DNA of 64,000 bases from Reclinomonas americana ATCC 50394 (GCA_048213135.1 PS015023.1:112314-176313), one strand, 5' to 3'; numbered from the stretch's first letter, positions 24,103-36,898 are shown. Made by a program: numbers and translations. The notes: generated from the sequence alone by a model not told the origin.

Positions 24103-27100
24103 TCATTCTCTTAGTCCCGCGGTCGACTGTGGCATTCGAAGCGCTTCGACTACAGCGGCTCGTAATGCGGGCGGCAGCGTGTCGAGAACGTCGACACTGC
24201 TGTCGGCGTCGCCATCGGTCAGCGACTGCAATCGAGTGACCAGCTCGGCGAATGGCACACCGCGGTGGTCGTATCGCCAGGCGACGCATTCTATCATGCG
24301 GCGTCGTGTTAGTTGTGCGCCTCGACTGCCGCGGCCGCCAATGGCCAGGTCGCAGACGCGTCGGTGCAGCCAGGCCGAGGTGTCGGGCACCAAGAGCACG
24401 CCGACGACCTGCAGCATGGCGAACGTGTACGTGTGCGGGTTGCGAGCCAGCAAGCGTGCGCCAATGGAGCCGACAAGCGCTTGTGCGTAGGCCTCGAGCA
24501 CTTCGCTCGTGCCTTCCAGGGCGTCCAAGTATTCACTCTGCCAAGCAATCAGTAAGTGACTGATATGCCAAGGACCAGCAGCAGCAGCAAATGTTACCTG
24601 CAGCACGCGGTTGGTGGTGGCTGCCAGGTAATCGAAGCGCGGCAGATCGAGTGAGTTGGCCAAGCTTTGCAGCACGGCACGTTTCAGGCGTGCCGGAGTC
24701 CGTGGCGCCAGATAGAACGTGAGGAGGGTGCCGGCGGCCTGCGAAACACCACCCGAGGCCGCAAATGACTCCGCAAAGTGGTCCACAAAGTCGCTGTGCA
24801 TCGCTATCGCCTCGGCCGTCCAGAACTTGTACGACGACAGTGGGTCGTCGGGCGCAACCACCTCCACCGTCGCACCGCCCCTCCACATGGTGGCGTACAG
24901 GCGCAAGACTCCCTCGCTTATTTGTTCGGTGTTTTAGTACAGGGCCGTCGTCAGCAGCAACAGTACGTGCATGAATGAAAAGACAAACCTGGCGGCACCA
25001 CCCTCAAAGGCCTCGAAACGCCCGTTGATGGCACACATGAGGCTGTTCACACGGCTGTGCACGGGCACGGCTTCCAGCACTGCCCGACATACACGCTGAC
25101 AGTGAGGATCACAAAATCACCACCACAGGTGGCGAGACGAACCGGCCGGCCGGTGCACTTGCAGGTGCGTCAAGAATCGCGACAAGGCATCAAAGGACAC
25201 CGCGTCATCGGTGGCTGCACACGACACAAGCAAGCGCCACATCCAGTCCGTGTCGCACGTGAATATCGGATCCACCGCAATGAGAAGTGGCTCCGCCTCG
25301 CCTGCATCTCAACAATCAGTAAATCAGCCACAGGATGCCATCTCAGCATCCCACTCGTTGCAGACCAGTTTCCTCGCTTGCAGGTCCCTCGATTCGCTTT
25401 GAGCAGCATTCGCGACACTGGCGACACACTGCGACGGCGTCCTCGAGCTCCGCTGCCAGCAAGTCGGCCTTGAACAGCACCGCCGGGAACGCGACGTGTT
25501 GGAGAAAGACGCGATCCGTCGACTGCGCCCTCGGCAGCAGAGCGAAGGCGACTCGCATACCGCTATCCACCAGCGATGCAGGCGACTCACTGTTCCACCA
25601 CTTGCCGACCTCGCCCAGGAACAACAGTGCCTTTACCAGCTCCACTGCCGGGCGCAGTGCAAACGAGGTCATCGGGTGTGGGTGCTGAGTGGCTCCTTCC
25701 AGCACTGTGGCACACACGCGCAAGAGTGGCTCGCGACTGCGCACTGCTTGTCAGCTCGCCACACAGAAGCGATGGCATCACTCACACACATGACGCAACT
25801 CGTCGGGCAACAACATGAAATGCTGATTGTCGCCATTATGTTGCACCTCCATGTGCGCCACCGCGGTCAGCCACTCGGCTGCGGCCGTGAACTGCGCATA
25901 CGTCTGCCACAGTGGATTCGCGGATGACAAACTGCTCCCGGCCCAGTGCAGCACATTGAAAAACGGCGTCGATTCAAAGAACGAGGCCTTCAGAAGCTGC
26001 TGCACGGCGGTCTCTATGGTACGCAGAGCGGCAGGAACCGAGAACGGCAGCGCATTCAACACTCGCTCGAGACCAGGAACTGTGACCGCCGAAGCGGTAA
26101 CCGGCGGTGATTCCGCAGGCGCAGTCTCCGACAGCATGGTAGACACGGCCTGCGTGTGCACCATGGCTCGCTGGTACGACAGCAGCAGCTGCAGAAGATT
26201 GGCGACATGGTGCACGGCCAGAGGTCTCAACGGCTCCGCATCGTCACTCATGTCGGCGGCCACCACATCGGCGACCAGCGCCGAAGCCTCACTCACGCAC
26301 CCGGCGAATGCATTGATTGTGTGCTCGTCTGCATCAACAGCAACGTAAGTGAGCGCCACTCACTCACAAACGCTGGCGCCCACGTGCACAGACCGGCGGC
26401 CAGCGACGCCATGTCCAGCATGTCGACCAGCAAGGCCGAGGCTTGCACGCGGACCTCTGCAAGACTGGCGTGCTGCACAGCCACCAGGAACCAGATTGCC
26501 GGTCGCAAATCCCTGGCCGCACTCACCACTCCGTACTGGAGACTCACGCGCAGGAACTTGAGGCTCTCCTCCATCACCGCTGTCGACGCGATTCAGTACT
26601 CATGAGGAACAAGCACGAGAGATGCGTTGCGGGGGGATGCGCGCACCAGCCTCGCTCTCCACCCGCTGAGTCACACCCTCCGCCACATCCAACAAGGCCA
26701 GTGAGCGCACGACTGCCGACAGTGCACCCTGATTGCACAGGCGATGGAAGCGACGCGGATCGGAGGCGCCGAGCACACGCAGCAACTGTGTCATGCGCGA
26801 GCGCAGCACCGCTGCAGAACAGACATGAATGAGCAGCACAGCAGGGAATTACAGAATGGAGCGCTGGCACACAGACCGCTACTTGAAGCGATTTGCAACT
26901 CCGACACGATCCACTCGACCAGGCCCGCACACTACATTGCAGCGGCATGAGTCGGTGGTAATCTCTCTTTCTCTTCGCTCTCCAGTAGCGACACACACGC
27001 ACCGCTTCCACCATCTCGCAGCCGTGCGCCGAGTGCCGCGCAGCCGCCAACAGCACATCGAGACAGTGCAAGTGCACCGCCGAGTCGCTGGGCGACTGCA

Positions 27101-29188
27101 ACAGAGCGCGACACCGTGACGCCACTTGCATCTCCAGCAGAGCAGCCACAATGTCGCAATTGGCGAGCTCCATGTCGTCCGCGACGAGGCGCTCCTCTGC
27201 ATGCGACAAGCGTCAGGGCACTTCAAGCTTGTGATCTGCGTGTTGGGAGAGACATCACCTTCATCTTGCGCGCTGCTCCGCCAGTTCGTGGCGATGCCAG
27301 TGGGGATTTGGCGCAATCCAAAGCGCGCACGCTCGACCACATTGAAGAATGCCGGGTCTACGCAGACACGCAGAATCAGAACTCCATCACCACACACTGT
27401 TTGCGAGTACGACGCACCGCCGCGACCAGTGATCAGCGCCACGACCAGTGCCAGGGCGGCACGGACTACCGTCTGATTCCGGTCGTCGAGTGCCAGCCGC
27501 GCGACCAGGGCCAGCTGATTGGAGTGGAACAGCTTGCCCCACACATCTGACGACCGGAGGCAAGGGGAGGAGATTAAAACGCACGTCAACAGACGTGCAT
27601 ACCAATGCGTGTTCGTGAACGGCACAAACCGCGAGGAAGCTCGCCCAACTTGATGCGATTGACGATGTGCGCCAGGGTGCCGATGCTTGCTGCTCGTTGC
27701 GGTGGGAACTGCAGGCGATCGAGGTTGTTGAGTGCATGAGAGTGGGAGAGAGGAAGATGCACGATCTCACGTGAGCAGACCGCACTGCGTGACAACTGTA
27801 CGAGTTCCTCCACGGTGTACCCGGCCTCTCCCGGATCGATGCCATGGTGGTGAAGGCCGAGATCGGATGGCAGCTCTGCAGCACACAGCATTCAGCGTCC
27901 ATGATTGCCACGGTGCACTGCCTGCGATTTCTCAGCCACCTCTGCGTTCCTCTTCGGACAGCAATCGTCCGTCAAAGGCATAGCGCGGCTCGCCACTGGA
28001 CATGCTCATCTCTGGCGTGCAGCGTGATCGGCACGGTATCGCAAAGTGAAAATATGAGACGCAGCAACGAAACCTTCTGGTGTCACATCGCGCATCCACT
28101 CCAGCTTCTCCACCTCCACCGGCAGCGACGCCAACTCGGGAGCCTTCTCCAACAGCTGCTGCACCACCGATGGCAGTGGCCCCTGCGGAGCAGCTGCTGC
28201 GGTGGAGACAGCAGGCGCAGGAGCTGATGGTGTTGACGACTCCGAGGCAGCGGCCGTGTCACCACGACGAGCCGCAGCTCGCTTGCGATAGAACTCGACC
28301 ATGTGTGGCTCTGGCGCGAGCATGGCCAGCAACTGGCGACTGCCTCGCAAGAAACAGAACAACAACAACTCATGAGCCACACAGAGAGCGCCGCAGAGAG
28401 AGGCAAAGCAGAGGCATGAACCGGTATTCGTCTCGCTCCGCATCCGTCATGCTCTCCAGCATTCGCTGACTGTCGCGGTCAATCTCCTCTGCTGTGGGCA
28501 TGTTCCTGGTGTTTCCCACGGTAGGTGGTGGTGGTGTCGGTGGTGCTGGTCGAGCGGGTGCCGGTGCTGCTGCCGATGCATTCGAACGAGCCTGCTCACG
28601 CTTCATCTTGAAGCTCGACATCTGTTTCACCGTTCGGTGAGGCGGTGCGACAGATAGGTAGAGAAAGAGAGAGAGCGGGAAGGGGCGATGACCTTCGGTC
28701 CTTGCGAGCGATGCATCACGGGAGGAAAGCCGCTGTTGTGACGGACGGACGGTGGCGCATCGGAACTCGACACGTTGTCGCGTTCCACCACATTCGAGAG
28801 GTGCGACATGAGCACTGGACCTGCACAAGCAAAGAATGATCATCTCACGCACACACACAGAGAGAGAGAGAACGACACTGCGCCACACAAGACAAGTCCA
28901 ACCTGGGCTCTCATCTGTAGGAGAAATGAGATCAACAATGCATTCACACAGACAACGACGTGCAGGTTGACGAAACGCTTCTCCTCTGCCTCCGCCTCTG
29001 TCTCCTCATTGGCAGCAGCAGCAGCAAAGTGCACTCGACGACGTGTCGAAGCTGTGTGCACATACAGATAAACACACTGTGAGTGAGCTAAGTCAGAGTG
29101 CTTCTTGCAGAGGCACATATTCACTTGCACTCTCATGCTCCTCCTCATCATCGTCGAGAGGGATGAAGAATCTCTCTCCGGCAGCCAT
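24103..29188 (-). CDS. RPAP1: RNA polymerase II-associated protein 1 (RPAP1)
   Basis: The start is MAAGERFFIPLDDDEEEHES (ATG at 29188); the last exon ends RMPQSTAGLRE (stop 24103-24105). Many exons of 80-450 nt have GT-AG introns. N-terminal motifs follow the RPAP1 order: LSNVVERDNVSSSDAPPS, SGFPPVMHRSQ, then MSSFKMKREQA and PTAEEIDRDSQRMLESM (about 28440-28820), and EKLEWMRDVTPEGF (about 28080). The RPAP1 C-domain signature is present: RYAFDGRLLSEEER (about 27970) followed by ELPSDLGLHHHGIDPGEAGY and TVEELVQLSRSAV (about 27790-27880). A long helical-repeat region continues to 24103. RPAP1 acts in RNA polymerase II assembly and nuclear import and at the Mediator-Pol II interface. I estimate about 1,400 residues, which is normal for the family. 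Confidence 0.92.
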
Positions 29189-29287
29189 CACACAACGAAT
29201 GAAGAAGCGAGGGACACGGGACAGGTGGATTGCATTCATTGCGATTGTTGATGTTGTACATGCATAGAGTTGGCAATCAAGCGAGCG

Positions 29288-30454
29288 CTACTTGAACTTG
29301 CGAGTGATTCCAGCGGCGTATTCAGCCTCCCACTGCTGCGCCTCCTTCTTGGCTTTCCGTCGGACCTTGCGATCGAACTTGTCGAGCTCCTTCAGCGCCC
29401 GAGCTTCGTCCGCGTTCAGTGCAGCGACGCCACTCTCCGGCTCTGCCTGTGTCCCACCGATCGTGTGCAAGCTGCTGGCCATGGTCGGCATCTCGCCAGT
29501 GACAGTGGCGAGTCTGTATTCTATGCCATCAGTTTACCATACGATGGATGCGACGACAAGCAACGCATCACGCACAGCTTGGTCCGCACAAAGGGCGTGC
29601 CCAGTTGTCGTTCCATCTGTGTGATCACTTGCGCAGTGAGCAGCCTGCAACGTATGGATGAAAGCACATGCGGAGAGGCACCTCTTCCCTCCGCAATCTC
29701 TTCTCGTGCAGACTCTGCAGCATGGCCTCCCGATGCAGCTGCACCACAAACCGCTGCAAGTTGACCTCCTCCTCCGCCACCTTCTCAAACGCTCCCATGC
29801 TCACAGTCATCTCCGGCGGTCCATCTGCCACCACAACACGCACAACGATAAGCCGACGAAACGGCGATCTTCTTATGTGAAAAAGGCCGCACCAAACTCG
29901 CGTCCTCTCGAGTTGAGTCGCTGCTGAATCTTGCGTGTCAACCCGCCACTCTCCACAAAGTGCACAACACAAGTCAAGGAGCAGAGACAATGAGAAGGCG
30001 ATTGACTCTCGACTGCTCAATATGAAGGATATCATTCGTTCCTCCTCGGTGAGAGACGCCGGATCCACAACGCCAATGGCGGCCTCCAACTGTGCGAGCA
30101 ACAGCGTGTGAGAGAGTGAGTGAGCACAGTGAGAGTGAGAGTGAGAGTGAAAACGCAACTGCCCTGCGCTCCATTTGCCGCACGTGCAATCGATCGCGCG
30201 TGTGCTGACGAATCTGCTGTAACAGGTCTCTCCGCTGCTGCTCCGCCGCCCTTTCCGCCTCCAGTCCACTCTGAATCAAGTGCACAACATCTATACACAC
30301 AGAGAGAGAAAGAGAGAGTCGTTGTAATGAGTAAATAGATGTGGTGAGTAAGAGAGAGCATGCCGCAACTCTCGTCGAGGTCCGGCCGCTCAGCAAACGA
30401 CGCCGTGTGCTTTGGGCGATGCAGCATCGCCGCCATCACCTGCTCGGTCGACAT
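29288..30454 (-). CDS. Coiled-coil protein of unknown function
   Basis: The start is MSTEQVMAAMLHRPKHTASF (ATG at 30454). Exons read NVVHLIQSGLEAERAAEQQR (about 30185-30295), QLEAAIGVVDPASLTEEER (about 30030-30095), FEKVAEEEVNLQRFVVQLH (about 29690-29830), LLTAQVITQMERQLGTPFV (about 29580-29640) and a final exon ARALKELDKFDRKVRRKAK ending ITRKFK at 29288. It is highly charged and helical throughout, about 280 residues, with a basic C-terminus. I do not recognise the family. The size and charge pattern resemble small ciliary or centrosomal coiled-coil proteins, which is only a guess. It diverges from the Cys-rich gene at 30580 with about 125 nt between starts. Confidence 0.6.
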
Positions 30455-30579
30455 CGACTTTGAGTCAAAACGCACTGGACAATGGACAATGGACAGTGCG
30501 CCACTCGCGATATCCGAATACTCACCCACTCACTCACTCGAGGCACTTTGCAAGCACAGACAGAGACCTCCGCCGCTCA

Positions 30580-30925
30580 ATGTCGACAGGCGGCGGCGGT
30601 GGTGGAGGAGGTGGAGGTGGAGGAGGACAGGCGGTGGAAGTCGGGCGTCCTCCACCAACACGACAACGATTGTCGGGCAAAGCGTTTGCCTCGTCGTTGC
30701 CGACCTCGACTCCAATGAGTGGTGGTGGCAAGCAGCCGCCAGACAAGGGCATTGAGATTGAGCAGTGTGGGTGCACGTGGAGGTAAGCTCACACATACGC
30801 AGAGGGAGAGGGAGTGCAACATGCACCAGGAGAACAGTGATGAAGATGCACACAACACACACACACACAGAGAGAGAGAGAGAGGAGGGCAACACAAGTG
30901 CAATGTACACAAGGAGAACAGAGAT

Positions 30926-30961
<36 letters not shown>

Positions 30962-33354
30962 TCACTAACACACGTCGCTCTGTGCTCACCACCGTTCTTT
31001 CCCGTTAGACTGCTCTGCGTGTGGTTCAATTGCTGTTACCTGTGGTTGCCGTGCACGTGCTGTGGCATGGTTGCGCAGCCGAATGCCTGCTGTGACCCGT
31101 GCTTCTACTGCTACTGCGCGTGCTGTCGGAGTAAGAGTGATGATGAGGATGAGGATGAGGAGGATGCCGGCAGTGACTATGGCGACGAGGCCGTGGAGGT
31201 GGATGTGAAGCAGACGAGGACTGTGGATCATGTGAACTCGACGGATCTTGGCACGACAGTCACCACTGTCGATGGCTCCGATGATGACTTGGATATGGGC
31301 TCGGATGATGAGGAGGATGACGATGGTGGTGGTGGTGGTCGTGGTGATGTTGGGGACAAGGTGCACGACTCGCAAGTGGGCGGTCGGTCGCGCAACAAGT
31401 CGGTGCGTGTGTGTGCGTGCATGTTTGGAGAGAGAGGGAGAGAGTATGTGTGCTGATGCGATGCTGCAGAGCAAGGTGGTGGACAAGGCATCGGCGCCGC
31501 CGCGTCGTGTGGGTCTTGAGCGTCGACAGGGTGCGTGTCCTCTTCGCTCTCTTCCCTGCTTCCATGAAGCTCACCGAACACATGCAGTGACGGGGTTCAT
31601 CCCGCACACGGGTCCACCGGCAGCGGAGGAGGTGCTCTCGCGCTTCCTGACTGCACTGGCCACCGACCAAGAGCCGCCGCATGACGCGCAGCCTCAACCG
31701 CCCCTGAGTTGCGCAGTAGCTCTTCGTTGGTTGTGAGTACACTGCTCACCGTGCCCATTGTTGAGCAGGCCCGTCGAGCTCTGAGCCGTCGACTGCCACC
31801 TCGGAGGACACCTCACCGCGGCAGCCGGACGAGAAGCAGACGCTGTACCTGGTACCCAGTGTGCCCCGACCACAACAAGGCGCGACTTTTTGTGATTGTC
31901 GGCCACTGTGAATGCACATGAAGCTGACAGCTCTCTCTTGCGTGTGATACGTGCAGATACATGCGCCGCGTTTGCAATCGGCAATGTCGGCTACGGGCAA
32001 GTGATGACACACGAGTGGCCGCGGTCGATGATGCCGTCCTCGATGCACTCTCCGGGACCACTCGTTATGCGCTCACCGTTCGCTGGCGAGGGAGTGTCTC
32101 CCGGTTCGTGGCCAAGTGCCCGACCAAGTGGTGGGAGCGGCAGCGGTGGACTTGGTGCCTTTGGCAGTCGCCAGTTCCCAGCGGATTCCGCCTCGTCGTC
32201 GTCTCAGTCATGTTCGTTTCACTGCCTGTCTGCACTGCGTGTTCCTGCTCGATATATCTCACTCGTCTGCAGTACGGCACCTGCACCATCGTGTCATGTC
32301 TGGTGCGTTCCGTGCCGCCGAAATCCTAATCTCCCCCCACGCATTACTCACACCGCACGCACAGAACACGAGGCATCGTCGCCGCTCACGCCGGACGCCC
32401 AGCTGACCATGACACGATCAGAGTTCCCGCCCTCGTCGCAATCAGCCCTGCCTCGTTCACACAGGAGCCGAGCATCCACAACGTTGTCCATTAGTTGCGT
32501 TTTCTCTCGTCTTGTCAATCAGCATGCTCGTGCAACTCACCTCGCTCGACATAGCCACGGCTTCGGCTGCTCTGGGTTTGCTTCATTTTGCTCTCGACTT
32601 GTGCATTGCTATCCTCGATCCGGCGTGATTCGTTGACTGTTGTCTCCCTATGCGCAGCCGAAGCTGTGAAACTGTCACCGCGTCATGCCAGCAGTGTGCA
32701 CAGTTCGCCAAGCAATTTGCGACGCAACTCCAGCGCACATTCCATGTCACCTCGTCGATCACCGGCCGCGTCACCACGTCGTCGCTCGAATGGCGAGGGG
32801 TCGGCGACGAGTCGATCGGGCACACCGCCGGTGCGAGCCGAGTCACCTGTGCCGTCGTCTCCACGGCGGCGATTCTTGCACTCGGCCGAGGTGCAGATCA
32901 ACCTGATGGACAATGGCAACTCCCACGGCACGTCTCACCGTCCCACGTTGTGTAGTATGCCACGTACGACTCACTGATTGTGTGGTGCGCACAGTGGCGA
33001 TTGGTGGTGGTGGCATGGAGTTGGCTGTGTGGGTCGAGACGGATTTGTTCAAGAACGCCGTCGACCCCGACCTGCACAGACAGGCTGCCGACCTTGTTCT
33101 CGCCGAGGTGGCTAAAGTCCGAGCCGTTGCGTACACAGCCAGACACGCAACGCAGAATACTTGTGTACTAATGGTGGGGGCGGAGATAGGCTGGTGGCAG
33201 CGGCTGGAAGAAACTCACCATTGGCTGCACCTTGGCCGAAGCGGGTACGTGTGCATGTGAAAGGGAGAGAGAAGCAGAACCTGCGCTGATCCCCCATGTG
33301 TCATGTTTCACAGACAAGGAGCGAGTCCTGGTGGTGAGGCTGGAGGATGCGTAA
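30580..33354 (+). CDS. Poly-Gly, Cys-rich and Ser-rich protein of unknown function
   Basis: The start is MSTGGGG followed by a 13-Gly run (ATG at 30580). Exon 2 encodes an unusual Cys/aromatic segment (LLCVWFNCCYLWLPCTCCGM, then ACCDPCFYCYCACCRSK, 31010-31130) with about 13 Cys in 45 residues, followed by an acidic Asp/Glu tract (31140-31340). Later exons are Ser/Pro/Arg-rich (SPRHASSVHSSPSNLRR, 32660-32930). The C-terminus is more conserved-looking: GGGGMELAVWVETDLFKNAV (33000-33125), a small exon KLTIGCTLAEA (about 33210) and DKERVLVVRLEDA ending at 33354. The donors after residues LS and VRA are GTTGCG (31708, 33126). The Cys cluster could be palmitoylated or metal-binding. No family is recognised. 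The stop TAA overlaps a perfect GTAAGT, but reading on would enter the opposing gene's 3' exon. Confidence 0.6.
30929..30962 (+). repeat. (CA)n microsatellite
   Basis: A CA dinucleotide tract in the first intron of the Cys-rich gene. It is preceded by shorter CA and GA runs at 30856-30885. Confidence 0.9.
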
Positions 33355-33425
33355 GTATGTTCTCACACAAATACAGCCGTGTGTGCGAACGATTGTTGCG
33401 ATGTTATTCCTCTCTCCGTATCTAT

Positions 33426-34308
33426 CTACTCGGCTGCATACATTGGGGCGTCGCCGCCTGTGTCTTCCAGATGATCTCCACCATTCATACCGCTCGCAGC
33501 CGCAGCAGCCGCCGCCGCTGCCGCCGCAGCAGATGTTGGGGGTTCCGACATCTCCGTGGTGGTCGTTGAACCGAGATCAGGGAACACGGCTTGGATGTCG
33601 GCGCGTAATGCCTCGCGAAACACCTGCACATACACGAATCAGCAGTCTGCTGGATGCGCGAATCACTCTGCCAGCAGCAGCAGCAGCGCAACTCGTACAG
33701 CCTCGCGCTTCCCATCGTGTCGATCCTTCTCCGTGGTCGACTCCTCCAGCATTCTTCGCACAAAGTCCTCAGGACTCTTGCCCTCATCCACCGACCTGGG
33801 CGAGCATGTGAGCACGAGACACGCATCGTCGACAACGATTGGAGAACAACTCAACTCGACAAGCTCCCGCGGCACTCGGAACGGTGCCAATGACGGAGCT
33901 CGATCCTGCAAACTCGCCAGCTTCTCCGTGAACTTGCCCCTGTTGTACACATACACAAGTAAGCCTCTCGCCACTCTCTCGCGCACACAGTGTGAGCCTC
34001 CACGCAACAGCTTGCCAAACCACGCGGTCTCCTGCGTGGTCGGGTTGAACTTCTCAATGCTGCGACACAGCTCGTCACACAACAGCACAATCTCCAGCAC
34101 TTGTGCGCTGGCCTCGCGCAGTGGCGTGGTGTCTTCCACAGAGGCAGCAGCAGCAGCAGAGGAGGCCACAGACACCGCGGGAAGCGCAGCATGTGCAGTC
34201 CCATTGCTCATGCCCTGTGTGAGACAGTGAGAAGGTGCGTGTGCGCGAGGGCACAGACGCTGTCTGGTGGTGTCGCACCTCATGCGCGCTTGTCTCATCG
34301 ACGTCCAT
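33426..34308 (-). CDS. Unknown protein with Ala-rich C-terminus
   Basis: The start is MDVDETSAHE (ATG at 34308) spliced by GTGCGA...CACAG to GMSNGTAHAALPAVSVASSA. The main exon includes AQVLEIVLLCDELCRSIEKF, TTQETAWFGKLLRGG and FTEKLASLQDRAPSLAPFRV (about 33785-34215). Then follow DEGKSPEDFVRRMLEEST and a GTTGCG donor (33692), then VFREALRADIQAVFPDLGS, a poly-Ala run and the stop at 33426. About 270 residues, predicted mostly helical. No recognised domain. An in-frame ATG at 34341 would add 11 residues. The chosen ATG shares the tetranucleotide CATG with the start of the next plus-strand gene. Confidence 0.6.
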
Positions 34309-36898
34309 GAGGCAAGAGAGTGTCGACGAGTGTAATTTCATTCGCGCTTTGGATCCGGATGTTGCTCTTGGTGAGGGTCACACACAGTCTGCATATGCTC
34401 TTTGCATCACTCTTACACACACACACTCGTGCACAGCAGAGTGCGCGACTGGGCAACCGCTGGAGATCTCCTCCCGTCGCGCATCGATGCTTTGTCACGT
34501 TTGACATTGATGTTTCGCTCATTCCCACTGCGCACACACACTCTCTCCTTGTCTCTCACTCTGACACATGCACACATGCACACACACAGTGGGACACCAT
34601 TGGCAAAGTCGGTGCAGGTGTGCTCACGATGGGAACCTCGCGTCTGCTCTACAACATGTATCGCGACTGGAGGGAGCGACGAGAGCGTCAGTCGCACTAT
34701 CACGCCGATCTCATTTCGCGACACATTTCTGTGGAGTTCACCAATCCGCAGCCACTGCGCTACAATCTCTTCACGAAACGATATGTGGATAAGCTGCGGG
34801 AGAAGCTGTTGGATCCGAGTCCTAGTTTCGAGCTGGTCATTGGGCCGAGTGGGTGCGGAAAGACGGCGAGTTACCTCGAGGCTGCGTCGGGACTGGCGGG
34901 CGTGGTGTACATTCCGCTCAGACCTGTTCCCGAGACGGTGTCGGTGATTCAGCACATGGCCACGCACGTCAACTATGCGGGTGGCGGGGAGATCAAGAAC
35001 TGTTGCGCTTGTGGAAGGGAAGAGAAGAGGAGAAAGAAGGCAGGAGAAGAGGAAAGGAGGAAAACAAGGGAAGGGAAGCTAAGGGAAACAGAGGAGAGAA
35101 GGGCGGAGAAGAAGAGAAGAGAAGGCAGGAGTAGAGAAAGGAATAGAAGGGAAGGGAAGGGAGGGAAGGGAGGAGAAGAAGAGAAGAGAAGGCAGGAGAG
35201 GAGAGGAGGAGGTGTAGAGAAAGGAAGCGAAGGGAAACAGAAGAGAACAGAGGAGAAAAATAGAGAAGAAGAGGGATGATACGAAGAAAGAGAAGAGAAG
35301 CAAAAGGAGTAGAAGAGAAAAGAAGAGGAGACAAGACAGAGGTGAGAAGCTTGGTTAAGAGAAGGGAAGACATATCTCTCACTTGTGCATGCTGGGGTAG
35401 TCGATCCGGGCAGCTTCCAGGAATCGTTAATGGAGGGTCTGCTGTATGTGCGGGAACGAACGCTGGCCAACAAACGAGTACCCGTTCTGATTCTCGACGA
35501 TCCGCATGTTGCGTGCTCTTCTTGTGTGCATGCGGCGCACTTCTCTCCTCACCATCGCTGCTGGTCGACAGACGTCGATGATCTTGGGTGCAGATGGGCA
35601 GTTCACCGACGCCGGTGCTCACCTCATGTACCTGCTGCTCGAACTCAAGTCGCGGTCATTAGCCTCGGTGTTTCTCATCAGCAGCAATCCAATCATCTTG
35701 TGGCCGCTCCTTGAACAATGTTGCGGGGACAGCGGGAGTGCCAGCATGCCGATAGTTGATGGTTGACATCCTCTCTTTGCCTGTGATGTAGTGTGCGGCT
35801 TCTCCACTCGCCTCACGCACCAGCGGTACAAACCGATGCCCGAGTGGCAGATTCGCGACCAACTGCACGAGCAGTTTCGCATGGCCGACGCCGACGCCGA
35901 CATGATTGTGCGGTATTTCGGAACGCACTTGGGCGACATGGAGCGCGTGCTCGACTCGTTGCGGTTAATGAGTCTCGAAGGTGCGTGCGTTGCACCTCTT
36001 GTTCCAGCTGTCTCCCTGCCTCGCTCTGACACGCACGCAGATGCCATCAAATCCGTACTCCGAGCGCACGCGGTCAAGCTGGCGCTCGTGTTCAACAGAC
36101 GATCGCCTGGCATGAGCGTGTCGTCGAGTTCGTGGAAATGGATCACCGCTGCCGCACTCGACCGCATCGCTGTGCACAAGACTTGTTGCGATTATATCTT
36201 TCTCTCGCTGCTTGTCGATATCCTTCGGCGATCTCACATGGCGCGTTAACAGCCACGTACTCGGCCGTGTACAGTGCCCTGCAAAAGCAGGCGGCCAAGG
36301 CCGTGGCTGACTTGTCGATCACCAAGGAGCAGGTGGAGGAAGTGATGATGGCGTTGGTGCGTCGCGATGTGCTGCAAATAGGGCCCGACAGCGCCGCGTT
36401 TGAATCGGTGACCACCGGCAAGGACCACGCGTGGCGTGAGCTGCGCGAGGGCCTGCATTTCGTGCTGGATTTCCCGCCCGTGCATTCGATTTTCTTTGCC
36501 GACTTCAGGAAGATGAAGGAGGAAGTGGAGAAGCACCCGGCTGCCATTGCAACAAATGTCGGTACGGGCTCCGCAGGAGCAACAGCAGCAGCTGCAGCCA
36601 CGGCTGCCACCGGCGGCGCACCGGCAGGCGGGGGCGGCACAGGAGCCACCTCGCCCAGCACCGACTCGGCCACCGGCAAGCTCATTAGCAAATTGCAGTT
36701 TGAGGATCCGCTGCTGGCGGCCGCAGACTTTACCTCTGCCAAGGTACTCTCCTCTTTTTCTTCTCCCATTTCTTTGCTTGTGCAGTGACTGACGTGGGTG
36801 GGGTCTGCAGGTCAATCGAATCGTGCTGCCCAGAAGACAAATACCTACCGGTGCCGGTCGGTTAAGCCCCAGCAGGCGAAGCACGTGGTTATTGTGAT
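34307..36898 (+). CDS. P-loop ATPase (AAA/STAND-like) of unknown role
   Basis: Exons are 34307-34360, 34590-35001, 35401-35507, 35572-35719, 35792-35980, 36041-36184, about 36246-36741 and possibly a last exon to 36898; phases agree. MRQESVDECNFIRALDPD leads to GAGVLTMGTSRLLYNMYRDW. A Walker A motif follows (VIGPSGCGKTASYLEAASG, about 34840-34900). A Walker B-like RVPVLILDDPH (about 35475-35507) and a sensor-like SVFLISSNPIILW (about 35665-35705) come next. A C-terminal helical region QVEEVMMALVRRDVLQIGPD resembles a winged helix. The architecture fits archaeal-type or STAND ATPases found in many protists; the substrate is unknown. Without the last splice the protein would end at 36788. The intron at 35002-35400 is unusually long and almost entirely purine on the + strand. 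Confidence 0.75.
35011..35345 (+). repeat. Polypurine (GA-rich) tract in an intron
   Basis: About 335 nt of near-pure A/G on the + strand, with imperfect gaagag, gggaag and gagaag units. It sits inside the 399-nt intron of the P-loop ATPase gene, several times longer than neighbouring introns. Confidence 0.9.

Noticed and set aside
33350-33360. Perfect GTAAGT donor overlapping the stop codon of the Cys-rich gene
   Set aside because: Splicing there would continue into the 3' exon of the opposing gene with no coding continuation; the stop gives a sensible end.
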